A stretch of 19,732 nt of DNA from positions 1 to 19,732 of the forward strand of contig JAOXYB010014233.1 in the NCBI GenBank assembly GCA_028565635.1, read 5' to 3'. Numbering within the stretch: the stretch's first letter is position 1; each line of letters starts with the position of its first letter. The DNA comes from Phoronis ovalis. Lineage: Eukaryota; Phoronida; Phoronidae. Positions 13,301 to 19,656 of this stretch are shown piece after piece. The position numbers and the translations under genes were made by a program. The notes under the pieces were generated by a model that worked only from the letters and a program-made list of their open reading frames with translations, ran no database searches and had not been told where the DNA came from.

Positions 13301-16300
13301 CTTGCTATATACAAGAACTGACTCAATTTAGGACTAATATTCCAGGAGCCTATGAACATAGCATGAATGAAAACGGATAATTGTTGGCAAAGTAGGTTTC
13401 TGAGCCTAATCAAATGGTAAACTTAAAATAAGCCAAACTACAAACAAATATTTATATTTGGTAAAAAATACTAGAATAAGATTAATGATATTATAAGGTA
13501 CAATGTCTTCATACAAGAACTGATTCAATTTAGGACTAGTATCCTACGAGCCTGTAAACAACATGAATGAAAACAAAAACTGTTGTCAAAATAAATTTTG
13601 CATGGAAAGATATAAATGAATATTGTTTTATATTTCTTACATCAGTTTTAGAGTTTGTAAATTATTGATTAGGTTGACATAAAATAAAATATAAGAACCG
13701 ACCTGTGGAATGATTGTTACCAGCATTGATACTTGTTTTTCTTCTCTGGCACCAACACACATATTAACTGCGAACACTGCAGTCTTTTCAAATACACCTG
13801 TGTGTATGCAATATTAAAACCTACAGTATAACATACCTGAAAGGTTGCCATGGAAACTTCATCATTTTCTAGCGATCTACTCATCTTCTTTGACTTTGTT
13901 CTACTATACTAACAATTAATATGCTATCATTGTCATCACCATGGTAACAAATATATTATTAGCAATTTAATTTATTCTTAAGATTTGAAGAAGAATATAG
14001 AAGTTAAAATTGATAAAAGTACTTGACTAGTTTTGGTATTCTGTTGGCTTGTAGAAACCTATTTACAAACTGATCCACACCAATAATACATGTACCTTGC
14101 TTGAAGCACTAATAAAAGTATTTAGCCAGTTAAAATTAAAACAAATTAGCAGTATACTTTCTACAAGAGCATAACAGCAAATCAGTGAGAGCATTAAGTA
14201 AGGCAAGCACTGTCAGTTTTTACCCTGTGGCATCAAAATGAAAGGGCACTTTGTCCACTCTGAGTTTCACATTGCTACTTATATTGCTATTTTTTAAAAG
14301 TTAACTTATGTATCTATGAATTACATGGTGCATGCATACAAATCACATTTAATATATGATGTGTGTTTAATTGAAACTAAAAGGTTTTTAATGTATCATA
14401 CTCCAGTTGTTTCACATGGGATGTGCTTATTATTGATAGAAAAGTAATTATAACAGATGCTGGTGTTTCTCACATTTATAAACACTTTGAGATGCAAACT
14501 CTGGACGAAGATTACAGAGGTTGTTCGCTTTTCCATCATTTTTGTTTACTTTTAACTTTAGCAGCATGCGCTTAAATTTGCATTCAGTAAGAGAACAATC
14601 ATACAGTAGCAGAAATTATGCAGAGGATGAAGTAAAAAAAATTAATTAAATCATACATATATATTGCAACCCAGCAGGAATAATTTACTGCTTGTCCACA
14701 ATACATACACAATATGTTTGCATAGCCATAGCTTTGACTGGAGATGGTTCCAGATCCCTTCTAATAATAATGTCACTATGGTACCAACCTGGTACCAACC
14801 TGGTACCAACCTGGTACCAACCTGGTACCAACTATAAATTTATACAAAATAAGAATATAAGGGGACTTGTTATTGAACTACTAATTTTAGTTTTACTGTA
14901 ACCTTGGACAATAATACAGAATGGTACTCTTTCATTACACTGCATTGTTGTGACACTAGCTGCACTATGTATTAATTGATAGCTTTTTGACATAATTCAT
15001 TTGGTTATATATAGGAATGGCAGACAATTTTTATCTGTTTTTTATACTTACCTTTCATTTTGTAAAGGAAATGTACCTGCAATTGCGATATCAGATGGGA
15101 TTTTGTACAGCAATGCTAAATAAACTAATACATAAATTTTATGTAAATTAGTTATTTCTCAGAAAGATTAAAATAGATCATTTACTAAATTATTCATATA
15201 AAATACCTTAACTATGCAATAAAATATAAGATAGCAAAAACAACTACTGTTGGTTTTCATATCATAAATATAAAAACTTCTAGAATTATGAGATGTGTTT
15301 ATGAAATTACTTATTCCTGAAGCGTTTACAAAGAGTGTGTGCTTAGATGTTTCGCTTGACGTTAACTGTAACACTCATGCAACAATTGTCACTGCACCTT
15401 CAAGAAATGGAGTGTTATTCTGCTAAAAGTATGATTGGTATATGCAGCAAAACTAAATAATGTGTCAAACTGGAGAAAAGCAATCTTCAGTTCCCAAGCA
15501 ATCACTGAATTCAGGCAGACATTCTCGATTTGCTTATCATAAATTTAAAAACATGTTTCAAATTTCTTGAAATTCTTATAGGGAGCAACAGATTTCTTGT
15601 GTCACTGTATTCAAGATTACAAGAAAAAAATCAACTTTGCATGACTTAAATGAACTTGTGCTTGAAAGTTTGACAGAAAAATTATGTGTATATACAAACA
15701 AATACACAGAAAACTGAGAAACTGACAGTACACAAGATCAATTCACTTCAGAAATGTTTTTGTTAGGCTAGCTCCTAACTTACTTGGATTTGGATAGGGT
15801 TGTTAAACATCCCCTGATTAACAACTGTTCAATAGGATTATCAAAATGCATGTCGCACTTATACTGGTTTATTATGTTCGAAAATATCTTTTATTTTTTA
15901 AGCCATATTGTTTTGTTAAATTTTTACATAAATATGCATAAGTTAAGTGAAGTATCTTAATATCAAGTTCTGATGACATTAAATATCATTCATGGGTTTG
16001 TGTAAAGAGCCAGACTCTAAATTACAGATACGGTGTCTACTGTGTTGTTGTATTGCATCAACATGCCATCTATTGGTTAATTACAAAACCAGTATGAAGA
16101 TAAGTGTTTTGCATCTGAAATGCAGTCTCTGATGGTGGAAGTGCAATTAGTATTTCCCTTTAACTATTCGTTAATTTTTAAAATTTTATAATCACGTACA
16201 TTAAAAATATTCTTTTGGTTTCTTTATTTATAAGTTATTGCATCATATACTATAAAAGATCACTCAAATTTTAAAGCTAAAACATTTTCATCCTTATTTT

Positions 16301-17467
16301 ATTGCATTGCACATCAAATGCACTGTTTCTGATTTTGTCAGTGACAAATACATTTTTTTATAAAAAAATGTTAATTGTTTTGATACCTGTTATGTAGCCT
16401 GATGTTTCATGTAAGTTGTAATTAAACTTCGTTTCAAAGACTTAAATCGTTGCTTTGCTGTAAATTGTTAGAAAAATAGAAAATGTGATTTTTCATTCGA
16501 AATGCTAGTTTTGAATTATTTCAACATATGAAAATTATAGAATATCATATATTTAGTAAAATAGATATACATTTACAGAAATCCATAACTGAAGTCTGGC
16601 TATGATATCCTGTCAGGCTATACTTAGATGTGATAACTAAAATTAAAGTGAAATTGGGAAATATGATTCTTACCCAAAGATAGAAAGAAAGTAGTGAGCA
16701 GTTCTAATGAAGATGTTCTGATAAAATAATTATCAGAGAATAGCTCAATCACATTTTATCTATAAAAGATTATTTTATACACATAAGTATTCTATGAAGC
16801 AGTGCCACAGAAAATGCATTCTTCTGACAGCAGAAAAATGTTACAATCTGATGCAGCACTGATTCATAAAGCATTTCTCTTACTTGTGATATTCAGGGAG
16901 AGATACTTCAAGTGTCATTAGACCATTTTGTGAATAACGGTTATTAAAATGAATCTGCATACATAGCTTTTGATCAACCAATGTAGTTCACTTTGATACA
17001 ATTTATGATGGACAGCAAATATAATTTCTGGAAAAATTCAATTAATGAACTCTGGAAATGTACTTTATTAATGTAGAATGAACTACGGAGTTTTCCCAAC
17101 ATGTCAGAATGTTTGAGTTAGCATATAAAGACATGCTATACTTTAATCATATTGAGGAAAGGCTTAGAAAAAAGATGAGGGTTGTTCATGACAATACTTT
17201 GATCCAATTTATCTACTCCCTTTTTGCAACTTAGCTGATCATACCTAAAGGCTATGGTGTGTAAATCAATTAACTTGTATTCTGTTCTAAATTTCCCAAT
17301 AGTAATCAGATTTGATGATCATCAAATATATATTTTAAATGATCTTAACACTTTGTTGAACTTAATTAACAATCTCTATCTATTTTAGACGAAAATCATC
17401 TCGTGGCATCACTCGCAATATTGACAATCTCCAGAAGTAGCTAATGCTCTCAGGTTTGAAACAGAGC
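1315..17467 (-). CDS. Split gene, 3' part, unrecognised protein (overall span)
   Basis: This is an interrupted coding region read right to left, listed exon by exon below. About 16 exons of 16 to 171 nt can be chained so that each junction keeps one open frame, giving about 350 residues. In order the product has a mixed globular stretch (exons at 17.4-15.0 kb), a basic/acidic segment (TKSKKMSRSLENDE), an aliphatic-rich stretch, an aromatic- and Met-rich part (QFFQEFYVIMSMLPD, MGWPPFDAYFQQM) and a Gln/Pro/Ala/Thr-rich tail. I see no convincing signal peptide, catalytic motif or zinc-binding pattern and cannot assign a family. The first coding exon is not in the window. The chain is an inference from splice consensus plus phase; the 57-codon exon at 1812-1982 is the best supported single piece. 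Introns range from about 50 nt to 6 kb, and two transposons sit in the larger ones. Confidence 0.72.
1812..1982 (-). CDS. Exon of minus-strand gene encoding Gln/Pro/Ala-rich tail (57 codons)
   Basis: The best supported exon: 171 nt, about 50 percent GC in DNA that is otherwise about 30 percent, phase 0 on both sides. The acceptor is GTTCTTATAG and the donor is a consensus GTAAGTGA. It begins HMVQNQMTPTYPQFAGQ, continues through GLEEFAQAQGPTPTSAD and a QTQTQ run, and ends near NGVETQS. The composition suggests a disordered, low-complexity C-terminal tail, with no structured domain visible. If the donor were not used, the frame would run on for 14 codons to a TAG at 1767-1769, giving an alternative C-terminus. 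Confidence 0.85.
2057..2079 (-). CDS. Candidate 23-nt cassette exon
   Basis: AAGTACCTGCAG, then 23 nt encoding (x)VNDTATQ, then donor CAG|GTAATG. Used together with 2824-2860 it adds 60 nt (20 codons) without disturbing frame between the exons at 8014 and 1812. The intron to the next exon (1983-2056) would be only 74 nt. The support is splice-like context and phase only. Confidence 0.22.
2824..2860 (-). CDS. Candidate cassette exon in the 6-kb intron
   Basis: The donor GAG|GTAAGTAC matches consensus almost perfectly, and the acceptor could be AAGAGGCAG (37 nt) or TTCATTTAAAG (43 nt). In the frame set by the exon at 8014 it reads FFYVSSSSYVIR. In another frame it reads MYHRHHMLSE and would join 1812-1982 directly. 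It could be an alternative exon or an alternative first exon, or the donor may be cryptic. Confidence 0.3.
4194..4715. mobile_element. 522-bp inverted-repeat element (MITE-like)
   Basis: The left end TTCTCAATTCGTACAA pairs with the reverse complement of the right end, CTTCTCAAATTCGTACAA (4698-4715). The flanks share AATTA (4189-4193 and 4716-4720), a possible 5-bp duplication. Inside, TTCGTAC or TTCGTAT recurs at 4201, 4232 and 4267 on the left. TTCGTACACCC recurs at 4596, 4637 and 4679 on the right, 41-42 bp apart. The core is CpG-richer than the surroundings and carries an 87-codon minus-strand frame (4227-4490) that I do not recognise. It sits in the 6-kb intron 1983-8013. The superfamily is undetermined. 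Confidence 0.6.
8014..8094 (-). CDS. Exon of minus-strand gene (27 codons)
   Basis: An 81-nt exon in phase 0 on both sides. It reads FRRIYVYLEQAIAMM then GWPPFDAYFQQM and ends at the strong donor ATG|GTAAGTTTG. The acceptor is AAGATTGCAG, with a poor pyrimidine tract. A closer alternative, TTTATCTAG (exon end 8069), would break phase with the preceding exon. A 6-kb intron follows. Confidence 0.7.
8373..8484 (-). CDS. Exon of minus-strand gene (37 codons)
   Basis: The open frame reads LVLQFFQEFYVIMSMLPDP, then RFEFPPHMMWPTLIGKGM, ending in phase 0 at donor ATG|GTAATG. The phase-compatible acceptor is GTAGAGAAAG (exon end 8484). The more canonical TTCTCCAG and TTTTTCCAG further in (exon ends 8471 and 8462) would also keep the frame but do not phase with the exon at 10740. 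This Phe/Met/Pro-rich block and the next exon are the most distinctive part of the protein. Confidence 0.7.
8969..8977. repeat. Target-site duplication, left copy
   Basis: GTTTACAAG immediately before the left inverted repeat, identical to the right copy. Confidence 0.85.
8978..10177. mobile_element. 1200-bp inverted-repeat DNA transposon, 9-bp TSD (Mutator-like?)
   Basis: The left end GGGCAACGTTAATCA (8978-8992) matches the reverse complement of the right end (10163-10177) at 14 of 15 bases. Similarity continues for about 45-55 bp as CGGACT and GGACT repeats ending in CGGAGTAAA. The element is flanked by identical GTTTACAAG copies at 8969-8977 and 10178-10186. A 9-bp duplication with long, repetitive terminal inverted repeats fits the Mutator-like superfamily best, but no transposase is visible. 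Interior frames are about 70 codons and unrecognised, so this is a non-autonomous copy. It is inserted in the intron between exons 10740-10792 and 8373-8484. Confidence 0.85.
10178..10186. repeat. Target-site duplication, right copy
   Basis: GTTTACAAG immediately after the right inverted repeat, identical to the left copy. The perfect match suggests a fairly recent insertion. Confidence 0.85.
10461..10565 (+). CDS. Plus-strand open frame behind an acceptor
   Basis: A TTTTATCCTATATTTTAG acceptor is followed by 34 open codons and TAA. The frame starts NCSATKHPLASVKNEADN and ends ILPEIDMSPVDCLLLH. An AATAAA follows at about 10684. It lies in the intron between minus-strand exons at 10740 and 11771 or adjacent DNA. 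It could be the last exon of a nested plus-strand gene, but an open run of this length behind one of many acceptor-like sites is not strong evidence. Confidence 0.2.
   Translation, partial: NCSATKHPLASVKNEADNILPEIDMSPVDCLLLH
10740..10792 (-). CDS. Exon of minus-strand gene (17 codons)
   Basis: The acceptor ATAACTGTACTCAG and donor TTG|GTAAGTTG enclose 53 nt starting in phase 0 that read DLILYHFVAHYTGMQLA plus two bases. These join the T lead of the next exon as TGT (Cys). The next intron (8485-10739) contains the 1200-bp transposon. Confidence 0.65.
11771..11814 (-). CDS. Exon of minus-strand gene (14 codons)
   Basis: A good pyrimidine tract and AG (GGCTTCTTATTTAG) is followed by 44 nt: a 2-nt lead and VTIRVASAVYTFQQ, ending in phase 0 at the strong donor CAG|GTAAGTATT. 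The alternative frame (GHYKSGFSSVYFST) does not fit the next exons. Confidence 0.62.
12140..12420 (-). repeat. Degenerate GGGT-type interspersed repeat
   Basis: Read on the minus strand, the block has recurring AAAAAGGGTTATTTTT, TTAGGGTAACATTTTTT, AAAAAGGGTACCTTTTTT and GAAAAGGGGTCAAAAT motifs about 30-110 bp apart. These are like diverged copies of one short unit. It is intronic, and no coding frame survives. Confidence 0.45.
13078..13093 (-). CDS. Candidate 16-nt microexon
   Basis: The sequence is CCTAACTTCAG, then 16 nt encoding ILIRM plus one base, then donor GTAAAG. Its length (1 mod 3) is what is needed to bridge the phase-0 end of the exon near 13721 and the 2-nt lead of the exon at 11771-11814; the spliced codon is GTG (Val). 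A 16-nt match to splice consensus can arise by chance, so this rests mainly on phase. Confidence 0.35.
13188..13600. repeat. Diverged tandem duplication, about 208-bp unit
   Basis: Copy 1 is about 13188-13395 and copy 2 about 13396-13600. Shared blocks include AATATTATAAGGTACA versus GATATTATAAGGTACA, ACAAGAACTGA, TCAATTTAGGACTA and CATGAATGAAAAC. It is intronic, between exons near 13721 and 13078, with no coding potential seen. Confidence 0.75.
13721..13783 (-). CDS. Exon of minus-strand gene (boundaries uncertain)
   Basis: The strongly protein-like frame is VFEKTAVFAVNMCVGA then REEKQVSML, continuing VTIIPQ. To keep phase with the exon at 13837 the acceptor must be TTTGAAAAG (exon end 13783), which leaves an intron of only 53 nt. 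The more canonical ACACACAG acceptor (exon end 13797) gives the wrong phase. At the 3' side either GTAACA (exon ends at 13721) or GTCGGT (exon ends at 13703) could be the donor. Both are phase 0 and neither is ideal. This and the exon at 13837 might instead be mutually exclusive. Confidence 0.45.
13837..13903 (-). CDS. Exon of minus-strand gene (22 codons, tandem acceptor)
   Basis: After acceptor GTTAGTATAG the exon has a 1-nt lead and reads RTKSKKMSRS then LENDEVSMATFQ, ending in phase 0 at donor CAG|GTATGTTA. A second AG three bases further in (TAGTAG) would remove one residue. The internal ATG at 13882-13884 has a purine at -3, and I first took it for a start codon. The upstream exon at 15052-15115 phases into it, so an internal exon is more likely. 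It also contains a GTTTCCATGGCAAC palindrome-like site. Confidence 0.6.
13935..13948. promoter_or_regulatory. X-box-like palindrome ATCACCATGGTAAC
   Basis: It matches the RFX X-box form (half-sites RTNRCC and RGYAAC with a 2-bp spacer). It lies about 30 bp upstream of the minus-strand exon at 13837-13903. A second, similar site (GTTTCCATGGCAAC on the minus strand) lies inside that exon at 13844-13857. Two such sites within 105 bp could mark an internal promoter for a shorter product starting at the ATG at 13884. The second one also simply encodes VSMAT. Confidence 0.25.
14407..14575 (+). CDS. Plus-strand open frame without start codon
   Basis: Behind an ATCATACTCCAG acceptor a frame is open for about 55 codons to TAA. 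It reads CFTWDVLIIDRKVIITDAG, continues VSHIYKHFEMQTLDEDYRG and ends LTLAACA. The first two thirds look protein-like. It lies within a large intron of the minus-strand gene (13904-15051). It could be a nested exon, an old retrogene or transposon piece, or chance. No convincing donor is present. Confidence 0.2.
14779..14833. repeat. 11-bp minisatellite, 5 copies of TGGTACCAACC
   Basis: Five head-to-tail copies of an 11-bp unit, four exact and the last ending in T. Each unit contains the palindrome TTGGTACCAA or a close variant. Near-perfect identity implies recent expansion. It is intronic. Confidence 0.95.
15052..15115 (-). CDS. Exon of minus-strand gene (20 codons)
   Basis: The acceptor TATTAGTTTATTTAG and the near-perfect donor AAAG|GTAAGTATA bound 64 nt: a 2-nt lead and 20 codons reading LLYKIPSDIAIAG then TFPLQNE, with AG trailing. 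A second acceptor inside (GCAATTGCAG) would give a 25-nt version in the same frame. Phases agree with both neighbours. Confidence 0.68.
15311..15354 (-). CDS. Exon of minus-strand gene (14 codons)
   Basis: The frame reads ETSKHTLFVNASGI before a GTAATTTC donor. The acceptor that keeps phase is GTTAACGTCAAG at 15355-15356, giving a 44-nt exon. An alternative acceptor TGTTACAG (exon end 15365) adds LTSS but breaks phase with the exon at 15784. The trailing A plus the CA lead of the next exon encodes Thr. Confidence 0.6.
15784..15863 (-). CDS. Exon of minus-strand gene (26 codons)
   Basis: Acceptor ATAATAAACCAG, then 80 nt starting in phase 0 with YKCDMHFDNPIEQLLIRGC and continuing LTTLSKS. It ends with AA before a strong GTAAGTTAG donor. 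The AA joins the C lead of the next exon as AAC (Asn). The internal ATG (CDMHF) could be mistaken for a start, but the open frame continues upstream of it and the preceding exon is in phase. Confidence 0.7.
16026..16069 (-). CDS. Exon of minus-strand gene (14 codons)
   Basis: The acceptor AATTAACCAATAG includes a branch-like TTAAC and precedes 44 nt: a 2-nt lead and 14 codons reading GMLMQYNNTVDTVS, ending in phase 0 at donor GTAATTTAG. A second frame (WHVDAIQQ...) is open too. The chosen frame is the only one that links both neighbouring exons. Confidence 0.6.
16674..16717 (-). CDS. Exon of minus-strand gene (14 codons)
   Basis: The acceptor TTATTTTATCAG is followed by 44 nt with a 1-nt lead, 14 codons reading TSSLELLTTFFLSL and one trailing G, then donor GTAAGAATC. 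The trailing G pairs with the AT lead of the next exon to make GAT (Asp). A second frame (NIFIRTAHYF...) is also open, but it does not fit the neighbours' phases. Confidence 0.65.
16884..16954 (-). CDS. Exon of minus-strand gene (23 codons)
   Basis: A TATGCAG acceptor opens a 71-nt exon that starts in phase 0, reads IHFNNRYSQNGLMTLEVSL and continues PEYH, and ends with two bases before a GTAAGAG donor. The two leftover bases (AA) join the 1-nt lead of the next exon as AAA (Lys). The amino-acid composition is balanced and unlike the flanking AT-rich DNA. No family is recognised. Confidence 0.68.
17413..17467 (-). CDS. Exon of minus-strand gene (18 codons, most upstream well-phased one)
   Basis: The acceptor is a clear pyrimidine tract (ATTCTTGTCTCCAG) followed by 55 nt, giving a 1-nt lead and 18 codons beginning LCFKPESISYFW and ending RLSILR. 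The donor GTGATG is weak but leaves phase 0, matching the next exon at 16954. The frame stays open past the donor to a TAG at about 17385, so this could also be read as a terminal exon. The downstream exons argue against that. The opposite strand carries a competing short frame (see rejected items). Confidence 0.55.
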
Positions 17468-18259
17468 CTGGAGACAAGAATATGATCAATATAAGCTATG
17501 TCCACCCCTTTTAAAATAAAATCCCAAGAAAATATATCCAACAAAAAAAAATGTGTTTAATTGTTGAAACAGCAAATACACTACAACATGCATATTTTCT
17601 TAAGATTTTACTCATGTTTTCTAATCATATTCCTACTTTAAGGGCACTTTGTGATATCAGTATTTTTAATGACCTTGAAAACTAATAAATTCATGTAATA
17701 TATTCATTTATAATGAGACAGGTAATATTTATATCGTTAGTGGGACATGAAACAGAATGACCTTTGTGGTTGAACCTACAATAAAATATCTAAATTAGTA
17801 AATTATCCTCTCATCTTTAAAAAAATATAAATTCCTTGCTGCTAAATTCCAACATATTTTAATCTAATATTTTTAAAATGATTATTTATGGGAGAGTAAA
17901 TGTTTCATTAGAATAAGATGCCCTCTAAATAACCCAGGTATATTTCACCTCATTCAATTGGGTTAGACCAGACACTTCTTTTTTTTTTCGAAGACATATT
18001 CTATCATTTTTTAAGTCTCAACAATAAATATGGGGTTTTGATGCTTGCAAGGGAGGCTTATATAGTTCATCGTTTTTTTTCACACATTTGTAAGCTAAAT
18101 AAGTGAAAACGTGCTCAAGGCATTTGTTGCGAATGGTGAATGTGCACTTAGATCTAGTTTGTGGTGAATATTAATAATGTTGACTGCATGGTTATCTCTG
18201 CCCCTCAAATGAGTTTATATTGTGCAGTGAGTGTTAACCATGGGAGGTACTTAAATATA

Positions 18260-18600
18260 TGATTAAAACAGGGTGTGTCACCCCAATGGGTCACTTTTTC
18301 ACCAGTAAATCCATAAAAATGGGTCGCTTCTCCCAATTTCATTGAGATGTAGGTTTCCAGTGGATTTTTCCAAGCTAATTTTTTTAAATGGGTCTGTTAT
18401 TGAGACCAGGCTCCCTAAAAATGGGTGGATATTTTAAGTTTGGCTGCACCATCTAAAAAGAAGGCCAGGTACCCTGAGGTATAAAGAGTTAAAGTTACTT
18501 AGTGCTAGTACTTCATTAGACAAGATGAAGAATAAAATTAAGTGATACCCAGGGGTTATACAGTAGCAAAGAACGGAAGTACTTTGTTTTTAAAAAGGCA
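18260..18600 (+). repeat. Degenerate GGGT-type interspersed repeat
   Basis: The plus strand has recurring CAATGGGTCACTTTTTC, AAAAATGGGTCGCTTC, AAATGGGTCTGTTATTG and AAAAATGGGTGGATATT, then CCAGGTACCCTGAGG and GATACCCAGGGG. It resembles the block at 12140-12420 in opposite orientation and is probably the same or a related family. I associate such units with mollusc genomes, from memory and unverified. Confidence 0.45.
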
Positions 18601-18877
18601 CACAACTCTTTGTGTTCATGTTGACTTGGTAACAAACACATATAGTCATATAAATTAATTTGATTCAATAAAAATGTGATGACTGATTAGAAATATGTAG
18701 CAATTGAAACACAGCTTAACAATTTATGTATTTGTTGCTATGGCTGCAATAGTTTTACATGACTAAATAAGAAAGAAAAATAATTACTGAAATTTTAATG
18801 AAGTCTTGTTAACTGAAATGATTCTGCAGCATGCGAGACTTCATTAATCGATATACAATTGGAGCTGTACAATTTAC

Positions 18878-18910
18878 CCATTTCTTTAAATATAGCATGG
18901 CTATAATTCT
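18878..18910 (-). CDS. Possible additional upstream exon
   Basis: On the minus strand a pyrimidine-rich acceptor (TATTTTCTAATAG) precedes 33 nt that end at a GTAAAT donor. Two frames are open, reading NYSHAIFKEM or RIIAMLYLKKW. Joining it to the exon at 17413-17467 needs at least one more exon ending in phase 2. A candidate region lies at about 17716-17779, behind a good acceptor (TTTTATTGTAG), but it has no good donor. This may be the next exon of the minus-strand gene, or chance. Confidence 0.25.
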
Positions 18911-19656
18911 CTATTAGAAAATACACTGATATTGAGACATATTTTCCTTTTTCGTAGAAAGAAAGATAAACTGTAGTTGCACAGGCGCTATACTTTACAA
19001 GTTTAGTTTAAATCAAGCAATCTTGGATCATGAATAATTCAGGCCAGAGGATTGGTCACTGACCCATAAAAGTAGCTCTTACAAAGGTAGATTGAGATAC
19101 ATTCATATAAAAAAGGTTTTAATAAATCACAATAAATATACAACCTTTAATAAACATTAAGTAAAGAGCAGTGTGAATTTTATGCAGCAACAACACAGAT
19201 AAAATATAGCCCATCACTGTTCACAGTGATATCAAATAATGCTTGCTTAACATTCAGTTGTAGTGAGTAGAGGAAATTATTTTTGATTTTCCTTTCAATA
19301 ATTACACTTTTTTTATAGAGCTAGTCAGTTGTATAAAAATTCTTGTCCATATAAAGTCTCAGTGTTGTTGAATGTTTGTACAGCATCTCCTGTTGGCCCC
19401 ATTCTATTGTATTGTAAACCATAATATTTATAACTCACTATAAGATTAACCCTGGAGTCCTGAATTCAAAGCATGAATGGGCTTTCAAAATAATAGCCTT
19501 TTATAAAGGAATTCAAAACACAATAATCCTTGTATTAAAAACAAATATATTTGGTTTGTTAATAAAGCAGTGCAGACAGATTCGTATTTTTGTGTTGTGT
19601 TGATGTTTTTATTCCCCTTTTGATACTCAATACAAAATGTTACATATAAGTTAGCA

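Larger units (their letters stand above)
13904..16883 (-). other. Introns among exons at 15.0-16.7 kb
   Basis: Contains the X-box-like site, the minisatellite at 14779-14833 and the plus-strand frame at 14407-14575. The remaining DNA is AT-rich without recognisable features. Confidence 0.45.
17468..19656. other. Upstream intronic DNA, mostly featureless
   Basis: Probably one or more introns of the minus-strand gene. Besides the GGGT repeat (18260-18600) and the candidate exon at 18878-18910, I see only AT-rich sequence. A minus-strand acceptor near 17780 opens a short frame without a good donor. Confidence 0.4.

Noticed and set aside
17389-17440. Plus-strand terminal exon reading RKSSRGITRNIDNLQK-stop behind a strong acceptor
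   Set aside because: It overlaps the minus-strand exon 17413-17467, which phases with its neighbours. The plus-strand frame is only 16 codons and has no partner exon.
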